From: PFJX01 sp044227325 | Lineage (GTDB): Bacteria > Pseudomonadota > Gammaproteobacteria > Burkholderiales > Thiobacillaceae | NCBI GenBank assembly: GCA_044227325.1 | Contig: JBGAFI010000002.1 | Coordinates: forward strand, 310,001 to 374,000 | Length of the DNA: 64,000 nucleotides | Direction of reading: 5' to 3' | In this document: positions 6,777 through 15,425 of the stretch, piece by piece | Position numbering within the stretch: the first letter of the stretch is position 1 | Layout: every line of letters begins with the position of its first letter | The notes under the pieces: generated by a model | Databases searched by the model: none | Told to the model about the DNA's origin: nothing | The model's input: only the letters and a program-made list of their open reading frames with translations | Made by a program: the position numbers and the translations under genes

Positions 6777-8570
6777 ATGGACGAACTGGCGCTTTTGCAG
6801 CGGCGCGCCGAGCGGGAGCGCCGCGCGCGCAAGGAGGCGGAACGCATCCTGGAGGACAAAAGCCGGCAGTTGTTCGACGCCTACCAGGCGCTGGCGGAGC
6901 GGGAGGAGAAGACCCGCGCGATCCTGGAGGCCATCAGCGACGGCATCCTGACGTATGGCGCGGATGGCCGCATCCAGTCCGGAAACCGGGCCGCGCGCGA
7001 CATCTTCGGCTATGCGACGCCGGATATGGAGGTCTTGTCCCTGGATCGCCTGTTCCCGGTCGCGCGCGGCGAGCAGGTGTTCTTTCCCCGCGCCGAGCCG
7101 CCGCATCCGGCGGCGGAGGAGATCACGGCCCGCCACGCGGACGGCCGGGATTTTCCGGTGGAATTCAAAGTCAGACGGGTCGCCGACCACGGCGGCGAGT
7201 TTTACATCGCCACCGTCGCGGACATCAGCGCGCGCAAGGAGGCCCAGGACCAGATCCGGCATCTGGCCTTCTTCGACGTGCTGACGGAACTGCCCAACCG
7301 GACCCAGTTCGAGGACCGCCTGCGCCAATGCATGGGCGAGGCGACGCGCCACGGCGAAACCCTGGCGGTGATGTTCCTGGATCTGGATCGTTTCAAGCGC
7401 ATCAACGACACCCTGGGACATGCGGTCGGCGACCAGTTGCTGAAACAGGTGGCCGAGCGGCTGCGCCACGCGGTACGCAGCACCGACGTGGTCAGCCCGC
7501 CCGTCGGCGAGCGCGGCGAGACCCTGCTGGCGCGCCTGGGCGGCGACGAATTCACCCTGCTGCTGACGCGCATCCGAGGCGACAACGACGTGCCCCGCCT
7601 GGCCCAGCGCATCCTCGAGACCCTGCGCCATCCCTTCCATATCGAAGACATGGAACTGGTCATCTCCACCAGTATCGGCGTCGCCCTCTACCCTGGCGAC
7701 GGGGATGACATCGGCACCCTGCTGCGCAACGCGGATACCGCCATGTACCAGGCCAAGGAACTGGGGCGCGACCGGGTGGCGTTCTATGCCGCCACCATGA
7801 ACGCCACCGCCCTCAACCTGCTGAATCTGGAGGCGGATCTGCGCCGGGCCATGCATATGGACCAGTTGGTGGTGCATTACCAGCCCAAGTACCGTCTGGC
7901 CGACCGGACCATGGTGGGACTGGAGGCTCTGCTGCGCTGGCGTCACCCGGAGCGGGGGCTTCTGCTGCCCGGCGCTTTCCTGCTCGCGGCGACCGGGGCG
8001 GGGTTGTTGGGGCCGCTCAGCGACTGGGTGCTGGAACAGGTGTGCCGGCAAGTGAAGGAATGGGCCGACCAGGGGCGTCCGCCCTTGCTGGTTTCCGTCA
8101 ACGTGTCCAACCAGCAGTTCCACAGCGGCGATCTGGTGTCCACCGTGACGCAAGTGCTGGCGAGGACCGGCGTCGATCCCCGATCCCTGGAACTGGAGCT
8201 GACCGAGAACATCGTCATGGGGGACTTCCCCACCGCCAAGGCCATGCTGGAGGAACTCAAGGCCATGGGCGTATCCCTGTCCATCGACGATTTCGGCACC
8301 GGCTACTCGTCCATGAGCTATCTGAAGCGCCTGCCGGTGGACAAGCTCAAGATCGACCGTTCCTTCGTGGACGAGATCGCCACCGATCCGGAGGACCGGG
8401 CCATCGCCAACGCCATCATCGCCCTGGCCCACAGCCTCAACCTGGGCGTCATCGCCGAGGGGGTGGAGACGGAGGAACAGCTCCTGCTGCTGGAGCAGGC
8501 GGGCTGCGACGAGGTGCAGGGCTTCTATTTCAGCCGCGCGCTGCCCCCCGAGGATCTGCCGGTTGGCTGA
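6777..8570 (+). CDS. PAS-GGDEF-EAL c-di-GMP enzyme, H-NOX partner
   Basis: This 597-aa cytosolic protein has a coiled coil at residues 5-48, a PAS domain at about 48-155, GGDEF at about 160-340 and EAL at about 345-595. Both catalytic signatures are intact: GGDEF at 255-259, and EALLRW at 383 with TEN, IDDFGTGYSS, DKLKID and EGVET following. The RxxD (RSTD, 234-237) sits 17 residues before GGDEF instead of the usual five because of a short insertion, so product inhibition through the I-site is uncertain. It lies four bases after the H-NOX gene, so heme-NO binding probably sets its synthase/phosphodiesterase balance. Confidence 0.93.
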   Translation: MDELALLQRRAERERRARKEAERILEDKSRQLFDAYQALAEREEKTRAILEAISDGILTYGADGRIQSGNRAARDIFGYATPDMEVLSLDRLFPVARGEQVFFPRAEPPHPAAEEITARHADGRDFPVEFKVRRVADHGGEFYIATVADISARKEAQDQIRHLAFFDVLTELPNRTQFEDRLRQCMGEATRHGETLAVMFLDLDRFKRINDTLGHAVGDQLLKQVAERLRHAVRSTDVVSPPVGERGETLLARLGGDEFTLLLTRIRGDNDVPRLAQRILETLRHPFHIEDMELVISTSIGVALYPGDGDDIGTLLRNADTAMYQAKELGRDRVAFYAATMNATALNLLNLEADLRRAMHMDQLVVHYQPKYRLADRTMVGLEALLRWRHPERGLLLPGAFLLAATGAGLLGPLSDWVLEQVCRQVKEWADQGRPPLLVSVNVSNQQFHSGDLVSTVTQVLARTGVDPRSLELELTENIVMGDFPTAKAMLEELKAMGVSLSIDDFGTGYSSMSYLKRLPVDKLKIDRSFVDEIATDPEDRAIANAIIALAHSLNLGVIAEGVETEEQLLLLEQAGCDEVQGFYFSRALPPEDLPVG

Positions 8571-8647
8571 TGCTTGGCTGATTGTGCGCCGCGCCGTTGC
8601 CGATTAGTCTTGCCGCGTGGTATCCAGACATCCGCGAGGAGACGAGC

Positions 8648-8718
8648 ATGGCGATGACCGAGAACGGCGGGGTGGCCCGATGACGGCGCGGCGATCCGCT
8701 TCGCCGTTCGCGCTGTAA
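8648..8718 (+). other. Two overlapping short leader ORFs
   Basis: An 11-codon ORF (8648-8683, MAMTENGGVAR) follows a good GAGGAGACGAGC ribosome binding site. Its TGA overlaps the ATG of a 12-codon ORF (8680-8718, MTARRSASPFAL), which stops 13 bases before the FkbM gene start. The chained stop-start overlaps could couple ribosomes into the methyltransferase gene, or may be accidental. Confidence 0.35.
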
Positions 8719-8731
8719 GGACAAGCGCGCC

Positions 8732-9505
8732 ATGGACCTCGTCCAGTACGAGAAACTCGATCCCCAGGTGGCGCTGAAGACCGTCGACGGCGGCCAGGTG
8801 GTGTTCAAGACGCCCAACCGCCTCAGCCTGGAGCGGGTGCGGACCCTGTACAGCAAGGAGCCCTTCACCATCCACTGGCTCAACGGCCTGGCGCCGGAAT
8901 CCGTCCTGCTGGACGTGGGCGCCAACATCGGCCTTTACAGTCTTTACGCCGCCACCGCGCGGCGCTGCCGGGTCTACGCCTTCGAGCCGGAGTCCCAGAA
9001 TTTCGCCCTGCTCAACCGCAACATCCAGGCCAACGGCCTGGACGGACGCATCACCGCCTTTCCCTGCGCCCTCTCGGACCGGGTGGGGCTGGACCGGCTC
9101 TATCTTTCCCGCTTCGAGACCGGCGGTTCCTGCCACAGCTTCGGCGCGGAGGTGGATTTCAAGCTGGCGGCGCGCGCCTCGCCCTTCGCCCAGGGGTGCG
9201 CGAGCTGGACCCTGGACGCGGCCGTCGCCGAGGGGGTCATGCCCGCGCCGCGCCACATCAAGATCGACGTGGACGGCTTCGAGCACAAGGTCGTCGCCGG
9301 CGCCCGGAAGACCTTGGCGGGCCCGGTGGTGGAGTCCCTGCTCATCGAGGTGAATCCCCACCTGGCGGAACACCGGGCCATGGTGGAGGAGCTGGATGCC
9401 CAGGGCTTCCGCCACGACCCGGCCCAGGCCGAGGCCACCCGCCGGCCCGAGGGGCCCTTCGCCGGCGTGGGGGAATGGTTGTTCAAGCGGGTCGCGGCGG
9501 CATGA
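8732..9505 (+). CDS. FkbM-family SAM-dependent methyltransferase
   Basis: The 257-aa protein has the class I methyltransferase motif LLDVGANIGLYSLYA near residue 60, the acidic loop YAFEPESQNF, and the FkbM-type IKIDVDGFEHKVVAGA with a downstream IEVNPHL. FkbM enzymes O-methylate sugars or natural products. It overlaps the next gene by four bases (ATGA), so it forms a two-gene unit with a 2-oxoglutarate oxygenase-like protein. A role in surface-glycan or small-molecule decoration is likely but unproven. Confidence 0.88.
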   Translation: MDLVQYEKLDPQVALKTVDGGQVVFKTPNRLSLERVRTLYSKEPFTIHWLNGLAPESVLLDVGANIGLYSLYAATARRCRVYAFEPESQNFALLNRNIQANGLDGRITAFPCALSDRVGLDRLYLSRFETGGSCHSFGAEVDFKLAARASPFAQGCASWTLDAAVAEGVMPAPRHIKIDVDGFEHKVVAGARKTLAGPVVESLLIEVNPHLAEHRAMVEELDAQGFRHDPAQAEATRRPEGPFAGVGEWLFKRVAAA

Positions 9506-10224
9506 GCGCGGCATCCGCTTCCCCCGCCTATGCGGTCGAGTCGGCCGTGCTTTACCGCCTCATGAACGCCGAGGTGAAGACCTGGCCGTTCCCCCACTTT
9601 TCCGTGATGGACGTGTTCCCCCCGGATCTGTACCGGCGGCTCGTCGAGGCTTTGCCGCGGGACGGTGCGTATACCCTCATGGGCGAGCACGGCACCGTCG
9701 GCAAGGACAGTTACAAGGAGCGCCTGATCCTTTCCCTGAACCACGACAACGACGCGGTTGCCGAGCCGTGGCGCGAACTCGCCGGCTGGATGATGGGGGA
9801 GCGCTTCACCAGGACGATATTGAGGAAGTTCGCGCCCTTTCTCGCCAAGCAATGGGGCGACGCCTTCTCCGGCAAGCGGGTCATGAAGGAGCTCCGCCTG
9901 GTGCGGGATTTCACCCACTACGCGCTCACGCCCCACACCGATATGCGCGAGAAGGCGCTGGCTTTCCTGTTCTACCTGCCGCGCGACGACCGCCAAGCCC
10001 ACCTGGGAACCTCCGCCTACGTGCCAAACGATCCGGATTTCCGCTGTCCCGGCGGCCCGCACCATCCCAGGGCGCTTTTCACCCATCTGCTCACCGCGCC
10101 CTACCTGCCCAACACGCTGTTCGGCTTCGTCCGCACCGACACGTCGTTCCATGGCGTGGAACCCGTGACCGACACGGACGCGCGCCGGGATCTGCTGCTC
10201 TACAACCTGTATCTGCTGGATTAG
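9502..10224 (+). CDS. 2OG-Fe(II) oxygenase-like protein
   Basis: This 240-aa protein starts within the stop of the FkbM gene. Candidate iron ligands are His and Asp of TPHTDMREK, then His of SFHGVEPV. The Arg of the following RRDLLLYNLYLLD is in the position that binds 2-oxoglutarate, and strands LAFLFYLP and LFGFVRT surround them as in the double-stranded beta-helix of this superfamily. Such enzymes hydroxylate protein or small-molecule targets. The substrate is probably shared with the adjoining methyltransferase pathway (inference). Confidence 0.7.
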   Translation: MSAASASPAYAVESAVLYRLMNAEVKTWPFPHFSVMDVFPPDLYRRLVEALPRDGAYTLMGEHGTVGKDSYKERLILSLNHDNDAVAEPWRELAGWMMGERFTRTILRKFAPFLAKQWGDAFSGKRVMKELRLVRDFTHYALTPHTDMREKALAFLFYLPRDDRQAHLGTSAYVPNDPDFRCPGGPHHPRALFTHLLTAPYLPNTLFGFVRTDTSFHGVEPVTDTDARRDLLLYNLYLLD

Positions 10225-10447
10225 CGCCGCTCCAGGCCGGCATTCCGGCGAGAAACGGCCGGCGCGATGTCTGGGGCGCCGCGCCGGTGCTATGCTGCCC
10301 GCAAGCGCTTCGCGGCTCTGCCCCGGCCGGGGCGCCGGTTTCCGCGATTCCCGCGACTCCCCCTCTTCCCGCCAGCATGCGCCATCCCGCGAGGGACGCG
10401 TCTTCGAGCAGGTTCTCCACCGGTATCACCTTGCGAAAAGACACATC

Positions 10448-11113
10448 ATGCCCGGACGGGACAACGCACTCTGGCGGCGCTGCTGGCGCGAGCGGGACAC
10501 CGCCTTCCACCAGGACGCGGTCAACGGACAACTGGTCCGCTACTGGCCCAGCCTGGGATTGGCGCCGGCGGACCGGGTGTTCGTGCCCTTGTGCGGCAAG
10601 AGCCTGGATATGCTCTGGCTGGCGCGCCAAGGGCACGAGGTGATCGGCGTGGAGCTCAGCCCCATCGCCGTGCGGGCGTTTTTCCAGGAGAACGGGTTGC
10701 CGGCGACATCCCGGAAAGCGGGGCCGTTCACCCTGTGGGAAAGCGGCCGCATCCGCATTCTGTGCGGCGATTTCTTCCGGTTGACCGCGGCCCATCTGGG
10801 CGACATCGCGGCGGTGTTCGACCGGGCGTCGCTGACCGCCTTGCCGGAGGATCTGCGCGTCCTCTATGCCGCCCGTCTGCTCGACATCCTGCCGCCGGCC
10901 TGCCGGATGCTGTTGCTGACCACCGAGGAGGCGGTGGCGGGGGAGGAGGGGTATCAGGCCGATGGCGCCGATGCGGAGATCACCCGCCTGTACCAAGGCG
11001 GATTCGATATCCGCCTGCAAACCGTGGAGAGCGTGCTGGAGGCGGATCCGGCCGGGTCGGATGCCGCGCCTCTGCGCGTGGAGCGCAAGGCTTACGTATT
11101 GATCCCCCGGTAA
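10448..11113 (+). CDS. tpm: Thiopurine S-methyltransferase family protein
   Basis: The 221-aa enzyme uses SAM to methylate thiol, selenium or tellurium compounds in bacteria. Family landmarks are the start ALWRRCWRERDTAFHQ, the SAM loop VFVPLCGKSLDMLWLA, VIGVELS, and AVFDRASLTALP. Length agrees with bacterial TPMT. The 223 bp upstream contain no gene. No Shine-Dalgarno is obvious before the ATG at 10448. The gene looks monocistronic. Confidence 0.9.
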   Translation: MPGRDNALWRRCWRERDTAFHQDAVNGQLVRYWPSLGLAPADRVFVPLCGKSLDMLWLARQGHEVIGVELSPIAVRAFFQENGLPATSRKAGPFTLWESGRIRILCGDFFRLTAAHLGDIAAVFDRASLTALPEDLRVLYAARLLDILPPACRMLLLTTEEAVAGEEGYQADGADAEITRLYQGGFDIRLQTVESVLEADPAGSDAAPLRVERKAYVLIPR

Positions 11114-11179
11114 CGCGGCGGGATGGCGCGCCGCCAAGCCGATGCCCCGGCATGTCGGAGCATCGGCCCGGCGGGAGAC

Positions 11180-11877
11180 TCAGCCGCGTTTCGCGCGGCG
11201 CGCGGCCCAGCCCACCAGCGCGAGACCGGCGAGCATGAGAGCGTGGCTTTCCGGCTCGGGCACGGCCGGGGTCACGCTCGCGGTGGAGATCGAGTAATAG
11301 TTTCCGAGTTCCGGATCGCCGGTGCGGAAACTGAAATTCATGGTGTTCAGCCAGTCTGGCGTGTCGAATAGGTCGGGATTCGGCGCCGTGGCAGGCAGGC
11401 TCGCGTAGCCGTCGAGGCCGTCGGGGGAGCCGTCGGGGACGTTATCGGACAGGTAGATTCCCAAGGCGTAATCGTATGCGCCTTCCCCCGAGAGATCGGG
11501 TCCGGTGAAGCCGTATCCGGACAGGTTGACGCGGTCTTCCTTGCCGACGCTGAAGACGATCACGGAATTGTCGTAAAGCGCGAAATAGTCGCTGCCGTTG
11601 GCGCTGTCCCAGTTCCAACTGTTGGCGCCGATGGTCACGCTCATGCTTTGGAGGAAGGAGAAGAAGGTCGCGGAATAGAGATTGGGGCCGTTGTAAACGG
11701 TACCGCTATTCGGGGCGGTGTCATCGTAGGTGAAGTCGACACGCAGGGTCTGGCCGACCAGTCCCAAACCGCTGTCGAATCGATCACGCCCTGGTAGCTG
11801 CCACTGACTGTTGCGGCGTGGGCGGGCGAGGCGGCGAATATGGAAAGGCCGAAGAGTGCCGCCGCGCCGGTCGCCAT
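11180..11877 (-). pseudogene. PEP-CTERM sorted exoprotein, frameshifted
   Basis: A signal peptide starts at the ATG at 11877 (MATGAAALFGLSIFAASPAHA) and is followed by TVSGSYQGVIDSTA. The frame then changes near 11766-11770 and continues as LGLVGQTLRVDFTYDD to a canonical PEP-CTERM tail at the end: VPEPESH, a hydrophobic helix and RRAKRG. Restoring one base in the AAA run at 11766-11768 joins both parts into one protein of about 232 aa. The protein would be exported and processed by an exosortase; no exosortase gene is in the window. The frameshift may be a real inactivation, a phase-variation site or a sequencing error. Confidence 0.8.
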
Positions 11878-11914
11878 TTTTGCTTGGTCGATTGTGCCCG
11901 ATGTGCCATAAGTT

Positions 11915-11939
11915 TTTGTGTCAAATATTAAGACACAAA
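11915..11939. promoter_or_regulatory. Perfect palindrome upstream of the PEP-CTERM gene
   Basis: TTTGTGTC (11915-11922) and GACACAAA (11932-11939) are exact inverted repeats around nine A/T bases. They lie about 40 bp before the PEP-CTERM start in a distinctly AT-rich spacer. The form suits a dimeric repressor or activator operator. I do not recognise the regulator. Confidence 0.45.
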
Positions 11940-12123
11940 TCACTAGGCTGATTATTAAGGGGAAATCGCCAAATTTCAGATGCGCGGGTACGGATTGCAC
12001 GCGGGTATCTCGACCTGTCCCGCTGGCGTCCGGCCCGGTGGCTTCGTCATTCGCCTACGGCCTAATTGTCCGAGTGGCAGAATGCAGTCCCGATTTCGTG
12101 TCCATTTTTCCGTGAGGCCGTTC

Positions 12124-12897
12124 ATGCGAGGCAAACCTCTCCTTCCGCTCATCGCCCTGGCGCTGACCCTGTCGACTTCCACGGCCGCCCATGCCGGCTG
12201 GCTGGACAAGCTGAAGGAGAAGCTGGGGGAGGCGCAATCCGCGCCGTCCACGACCTCCGCCGTGTCCGCGGCCGCCTCGACGCTGAGCGACGAGGACGTG
12301 GTCAAGGGCCTCAAGGAGGCCTTGTCCAAGGGCGCCCGGCAGGCCGTGGAAAACCTGGGCAAGGACGGCGGCTATCTGAACAACCTGGACGTGAAGATTC
12401 CCCTGCCGGACGAGTTGAAGAAGGTGGAAAAACTGCTGCGCGGCCTGGGCCAGGACAAGTACGCGGACCAGTTCGTCGCCACCCTCAATCATGCCGCCGA
12501 GAAGGCGGTGCCCGAGGCGGCGGCGCTGCTTGCGGATTCCATCTCCCGGATGTCCCTGGCGGACGCGAAGGCCATCCTCAAGGGGCCGGACGATGCCGCC
12601 ACCCAGTATTTCCGCAAGACCAGCGAGGCGAAGCTGAAGGAGCGCTTCCTGCCCATCGTCCAGGCCGCGACGGATGAGGCCGGCGTCACCTCCGCCTACA
12701 AGAAACTGATCCAGAAAGCCGGTCCGGCGGCCAAGCTGCTGGGCAGCGGCGCCACCGACCTGGACGGCTACGTCGAGGGCAAGGCGGTGGACGGCCTGTT
12801 CAAGATGATCGCCGCCGAGGAGAAGCGCATCCGGGAGGATCCGGTGGCGCGCACCACTGATCTGCTCAAGAAGGTGTTCGGTTCCCTGGGCAAATAG
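12124..12897 (+). CDS. DUF4197 family periplasmic protein
   Basis: The 257-aa protein has a signal peptide ending STAAHA, followed by WLDKLKEKLGE and the DUF4197 pattern: LSDEDVVKGLKEALSKGARQAVENLG, then KIPLPDELKKVEKLLRGLG, SISRMSLADAKAILKGPDDAATQYFR and a helical C-terminus. The family is widespread in proteobacteria and has no firm function. GTGAGG sits before the ATG at 12124; an upstream in-frame ATG at 12079 would spoil the signal peptide. It converges on the phosphodiesterase gene with a five-base gap. Confidence 0.88.
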   Translation: MRGKPLLPLIALALTLSTSTAAHAGWLDKLKEKLGEAQSAPSTTSAVSAAASTLSDEDVVKGLKEALSKGARQAVENLGKDGGYLNNLDVKIPLPDELKKVEKLLRGLGQDKYADQFVATLNHAAEKAVPEAAALLADSISRMSLADAKAILKGPDDAATQYFRKTSEAKLKERFLPIVQAATDEAGVTSAYKKLIQKAGPAAKLLGSGATDLDGYVEGKAVDGLFKMIAAEEKRIREDPVARTTDLLKKVFGSLGK

Positions 12898-12902
12898 CCG
12901 CG

Positions 12903-13400
12903 CTATGCCGCCAGTTCGATCACGCGGGCGCGGGGGCCGCCGTCTTCCCGCCACAGACGCGCGACGCTGACCGGCAGCTTGAACCGCCGCGGCCCGGCGC
13001 TGCCCGGATTGACGTAGAGCACGCCGTCGCGCGTGGCGACGGCCGGTTTGTGGGAGTGGCCGGATACCACCACCTGGATGCCTGCCGGAAACGGATGCAG
13101 CGCCAGATCGCCCTGGATGTGCAGTACCTGGATGCGCAGGCCGGCGCACTCCACCAGCGCGGTTTCCGGCAACGATTCGGCCCACTCGGCCCGGTCGTTG
13201 TTGCCGCGCACCGCTGTCAGCGGCGCGATGCCGGCCAGGGTTTCCAGGATGTCCGCGTGGCTTCCGTCGCGGCCGCCGATGTCGCCCGCGTGGATGAGGT
13301 GGGCGCAGCCTCGCAGCGCGGCCAGCGCCTCGGGCCGGAGCAGGCCGTGGGTGTCGGCGATGAGGCCGATCCAGGGGGAGGGCGGGGCGGCGGGATGCAT
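12903..13400 (-). CDS. YfcE/MJ0936-type metallophosphoesterase
   Basis: This 165-aa calcineurin-like phosphodiesterase has the dinuclear metal motifs in order: DTHG near residue 16, GDIGG, GNNDR, and GHSHK, with VNPGSAGPRR near the end. The stand-alone small form matches the YfcE/MJ0936 group, which hydrolyses phosphodiesters in vitro. The start chosen at 13400 directly precedes the first strand (WIGLIADTHG). It is divergent from the peroxiredoxin gene. Confidence 0.9.
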   Translation of the reverse strand: MHPAAPPSPWIGLIADTHGLLRPEALAALRGCAHLIHAGDIGGRDGSHADILETLAGIAPLTAVRGNNDRAEWAESLPETALVECAGLRIQVLHIQGDLALHPFPAGIQVVVSGHSHKPAVATRDGVLYVNPGSAGPRRFKLPVSVARLWREDGGPRARVIELAA

Positions 13401-13526
13401 GGCGCCAGGATGCGGGGACGCGGTCCCTGTGGTCAAGGCACCCATGTCCCTGCTCGACTCGTGGGTGAAATGCGGTGGCCGGTCGCGGCACAATCGCGGC
13501 AGACCCAGATCCCGCCGAGGACTTCC

Positions 13527-13994
13527 ATGCTCCAAGCAAACACGCCCGCGCCCGATTTCGCTTCCGTCAACCAGCACGGCCAGCCGGTCCGCCTCGCGGA
13601 TTACCGGGGGGCGAAGAACGTGATCCTGTATTTCTACCCCAAGGACGACACGCCGGGCTGCACCGTCGAGGCCAACCAGTTCACCGCCCTGGCCGACGAA
13701 TTCGCGCAACGGGATACCGTGGTCATCGGCGTCAGCCGCGATTCCTGCGCCAGCCACCAGGCCTTCATCGCCAAGTACGGCCTGGGCGTGGATTTGCTCG
13801 CCGACGTGGATGGCGAGGTGTGCGCGCTGTACGGGGTCTGGCGGGAGAAGGAGAAGAATGGCGCGAAGAGCATGGGCATCGTCCGCTCCACCTTCCTCAT
13901 CGACAAGGCGGGCCGGCTTGCCCACGTGGAATACGGCGTCGGCGCGGACGGCCACGCGGCGGCCATGCTGGAGATGGCGCGGCGGCTGGCGTGA
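13527..13994 (+). CDS. bcp: Peroxiredoxin, Bcp/PrxQ type
   Basis: This 155-aa thiol peroxidase has the peroxidatic Cys45 in YPKDDTPGCTVEA. The PrxQ resolving Cys is often five residues later, but here that position is Asn. Cys74 in SRDSCASHQAF is the alternative resolving residue. Other family features are GVSRDS, LLADVDGEV, and KSMGIVRSTFLIDKAG. It reduces hydrogen and organic peroxides using thioredoxin. No obvious partner gene is adjacent. Confidence 0.93.
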   Translation: MLQANTPAPDFASVNQHGQPVRLADYRGAKNVILYFYPKDDTPGCTVEANQFTALADEFAQRDTVVIGVSRDSCASHQAFIAKYGLGVDLLADVDGEVCALYGVWREKEKNGAKSMGIVRSTFLIDKAGRLAHVEYGVGADGHAAAMLEMARRLA

Positions 13995-14076
13995 AGCGCA
14001 AGATTGAATAGGGCCGGGGGGATGTTCGCGGCGACAATGGACGCCCGACATCGCAGGGATTCTAGGAGAGACCGCC

Positions 14077-14388
14077 ATGAAACAAGCCGTCAAAGGCGCG
14101 TTGCTGTCCGGCTTGGTATTCCCCGGCCTGGGTCAGCTGGCCCTGAAGCGCCATGCGCGTGGCTTCGCCTTCCTGGCGGTGGCGCTGGCCAGCGCGATCA
14201 GCCTGGTCAAGACCACGGTGGACGCGGTCATGGCCAGCCTGCCCACGCTGGATCCCGGCGCGGTCGCCAACCTGCCCCGGGTGCCCGCGGGCGGCTCCGG
14301 CGCGGCCTTTTGGGTGTTCGTCCTGTGCTGGCTGCTCAGCCTGATCGATGCCTATCTGATCGGCGCCGAAAAGGACCGGCAAGCCTGA
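14077..14388 (+). CDS. Small two-helix membrane protein
   Basis: The 103-aa protein has a basic N-terminus, the segment SGLVFPGLGQLALKRHARG resembling the PGxGQ turn of TM2-like proteins, a hydrophobic helix at about 29-47, and a second at about 77-95. TAGGAGA precedes the ATG at 14077 by seven bases. It is probably an inner-membrane protein; its function is unknown. It converges with the next gene. Confidence 0.7.
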   Translation: MKQAVKGALLSGLVFPGLGQLALKRHARGFAFLAVALASAISLVKTTVDAVMASLPTLDPGAVANLPRVPAGGSGAAFWVFVLCWLLSLIDAYLIGAEKDRQA

Positions 14389-14406
14389 TTCCGCCTCCGG
14401 GACAGG

Positions 14407-14694
14407 CTATTTCACGCGCCCCATGAAGCGCATGACCTTGCACGGGTCGCCGCCTTTTTCCGGCAGGGTGACGTGGCGCTCCTGGGCGCGTTGCTGCAGG
14501 GTCGCCTCGTGGGCGTCCATATAGGATTCGCACTCGGTGAAGGTCTTCATGGACAGGAGGTTGTTGACATGGGCCTTGACCTCGTCGGAAGTCATCAGGT
14601 CCGCGCCGCGAAAGCCGCCGCTGATATAGGAGGGAAATGCGTGGGCGGTCTGGCTGGCGAGGGCCAGCAGCAGGATCGTCAGGGTGCGGTTCAT
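14407..14694 (-). CDS. Small secreted protein of unknown function
   Basis: This 95-aa protein has a signal peptide (MNRTLTILLLALASQTAHA). A mature part follows with two cysteines (FTECESY and GGDPCKVM) that could form one disulfide, and a helical middle DEVKAHVNNLLSMK. The ATG at 14694 follows GGAG. I do not recognise a family. Confidence 0.65.
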   Translation of the reverse strand: MNRTLTILLLALASQTAHAFPSYISGGFRGADLMTSDEVKAHVNNLLSMKTFTECESYMDAHEATLQQRAQERHVTLPEKGGDPCKVMRFMGRVK

Positions 14695-14915
14695 GCTAGC
14701 TCCGGGAAATGCCCCCCGGGATGGGGGATGCGCGATAAAGACCGGCCATTCTCGCAGGAGTTCACCGGCCGCGACAGCCTCGATGCGGTTTCCGGAGGCG
14801 GGGGCTCGCGGCCTGTTTCCGAACGCCATTTCCGTTTGTCCAGGGTCAAGCATCCGCCGTGCCCGATACGGTTAAGATGCCATCCCTTCCGTCACTTCCT
14901 CATGGGAATCCAGCG

Positions 14916-15314
14916 ATGAAACTCACCCCCTTCCTGCTTGCCGCCGTTGTCGCGTTCCCGGCCCTCGCGGCCGAACCCGCCGCGCCGAAGGATCCGCATG
15001 CCGGCATGTCGATGCCGGGCAACCCCCATGCCGGCATGGGCGGTGGCATGGGGATGGACATGCCGATGATGGCGCTGACCCAGCAGGGCACGGTGCTGAG
15101 CAGCATCGACGTGCCCTCGTACACCTATATCGAGGTCCGCCAGGGCAAGGAGTCCCGCTGGCTGGCCGCCGCCACGGTCAAGGTGAAAAAGGGCGATACC
15201 GTGCGCTTCGACGACGGCATGCGGATGACCAATTTCTACAGCAAGACCCTGAAGCGCAACTTCCCCAGCATCAGCTTCGTCAACAAGGTGGAAATCGGCG
15301 GCAGATCCAAGTGA
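14916..15314 (+). CDS. NrfJ-like periplasmic protein with Met/His-rich segment
   Basis: The 132-aa protein has a signal peptide (to LAA at about residue 19) followed by a Met/His/Gly-rich stretch, HAGMSMPGNPHAGMG and GMDMPMM, suited to binding copper or another soft metal. The conserved core QQGTVLSSIDVPSYTYIEV and the later KVKKGDTVRFDDGMRMTNFYSKTL match a periplasmic OB-like family often annotated NrfJ. Role in the cell is not established here. The nearby DsrE-like gene follows on the same strand after 111 bp. Confidence 0.65.
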   Translation: MKLTPFLLAAVVAFPALAAEPAAPKDPHAGMSMPGNPHAGMGGGMGMDMPMMALTQQGTVLSSIDVPSYTYIEVRQGKESRWLAAATVKVKKGDTVRFDDGMRMTNFYSKTLKRNFPSISFVNKVEIGGRSK

Positions 15315-15425
15315 CCTGAGGCGGAGCGCGTCCGGCGAACCCTTTCGCGCGGGAGCGGGTCAGACAGCGAGCTTCACGCCGTCGCCGATGTGTTCCATAA
15401 CGCCCGCCAAGAAAGGAAAGCCGCC

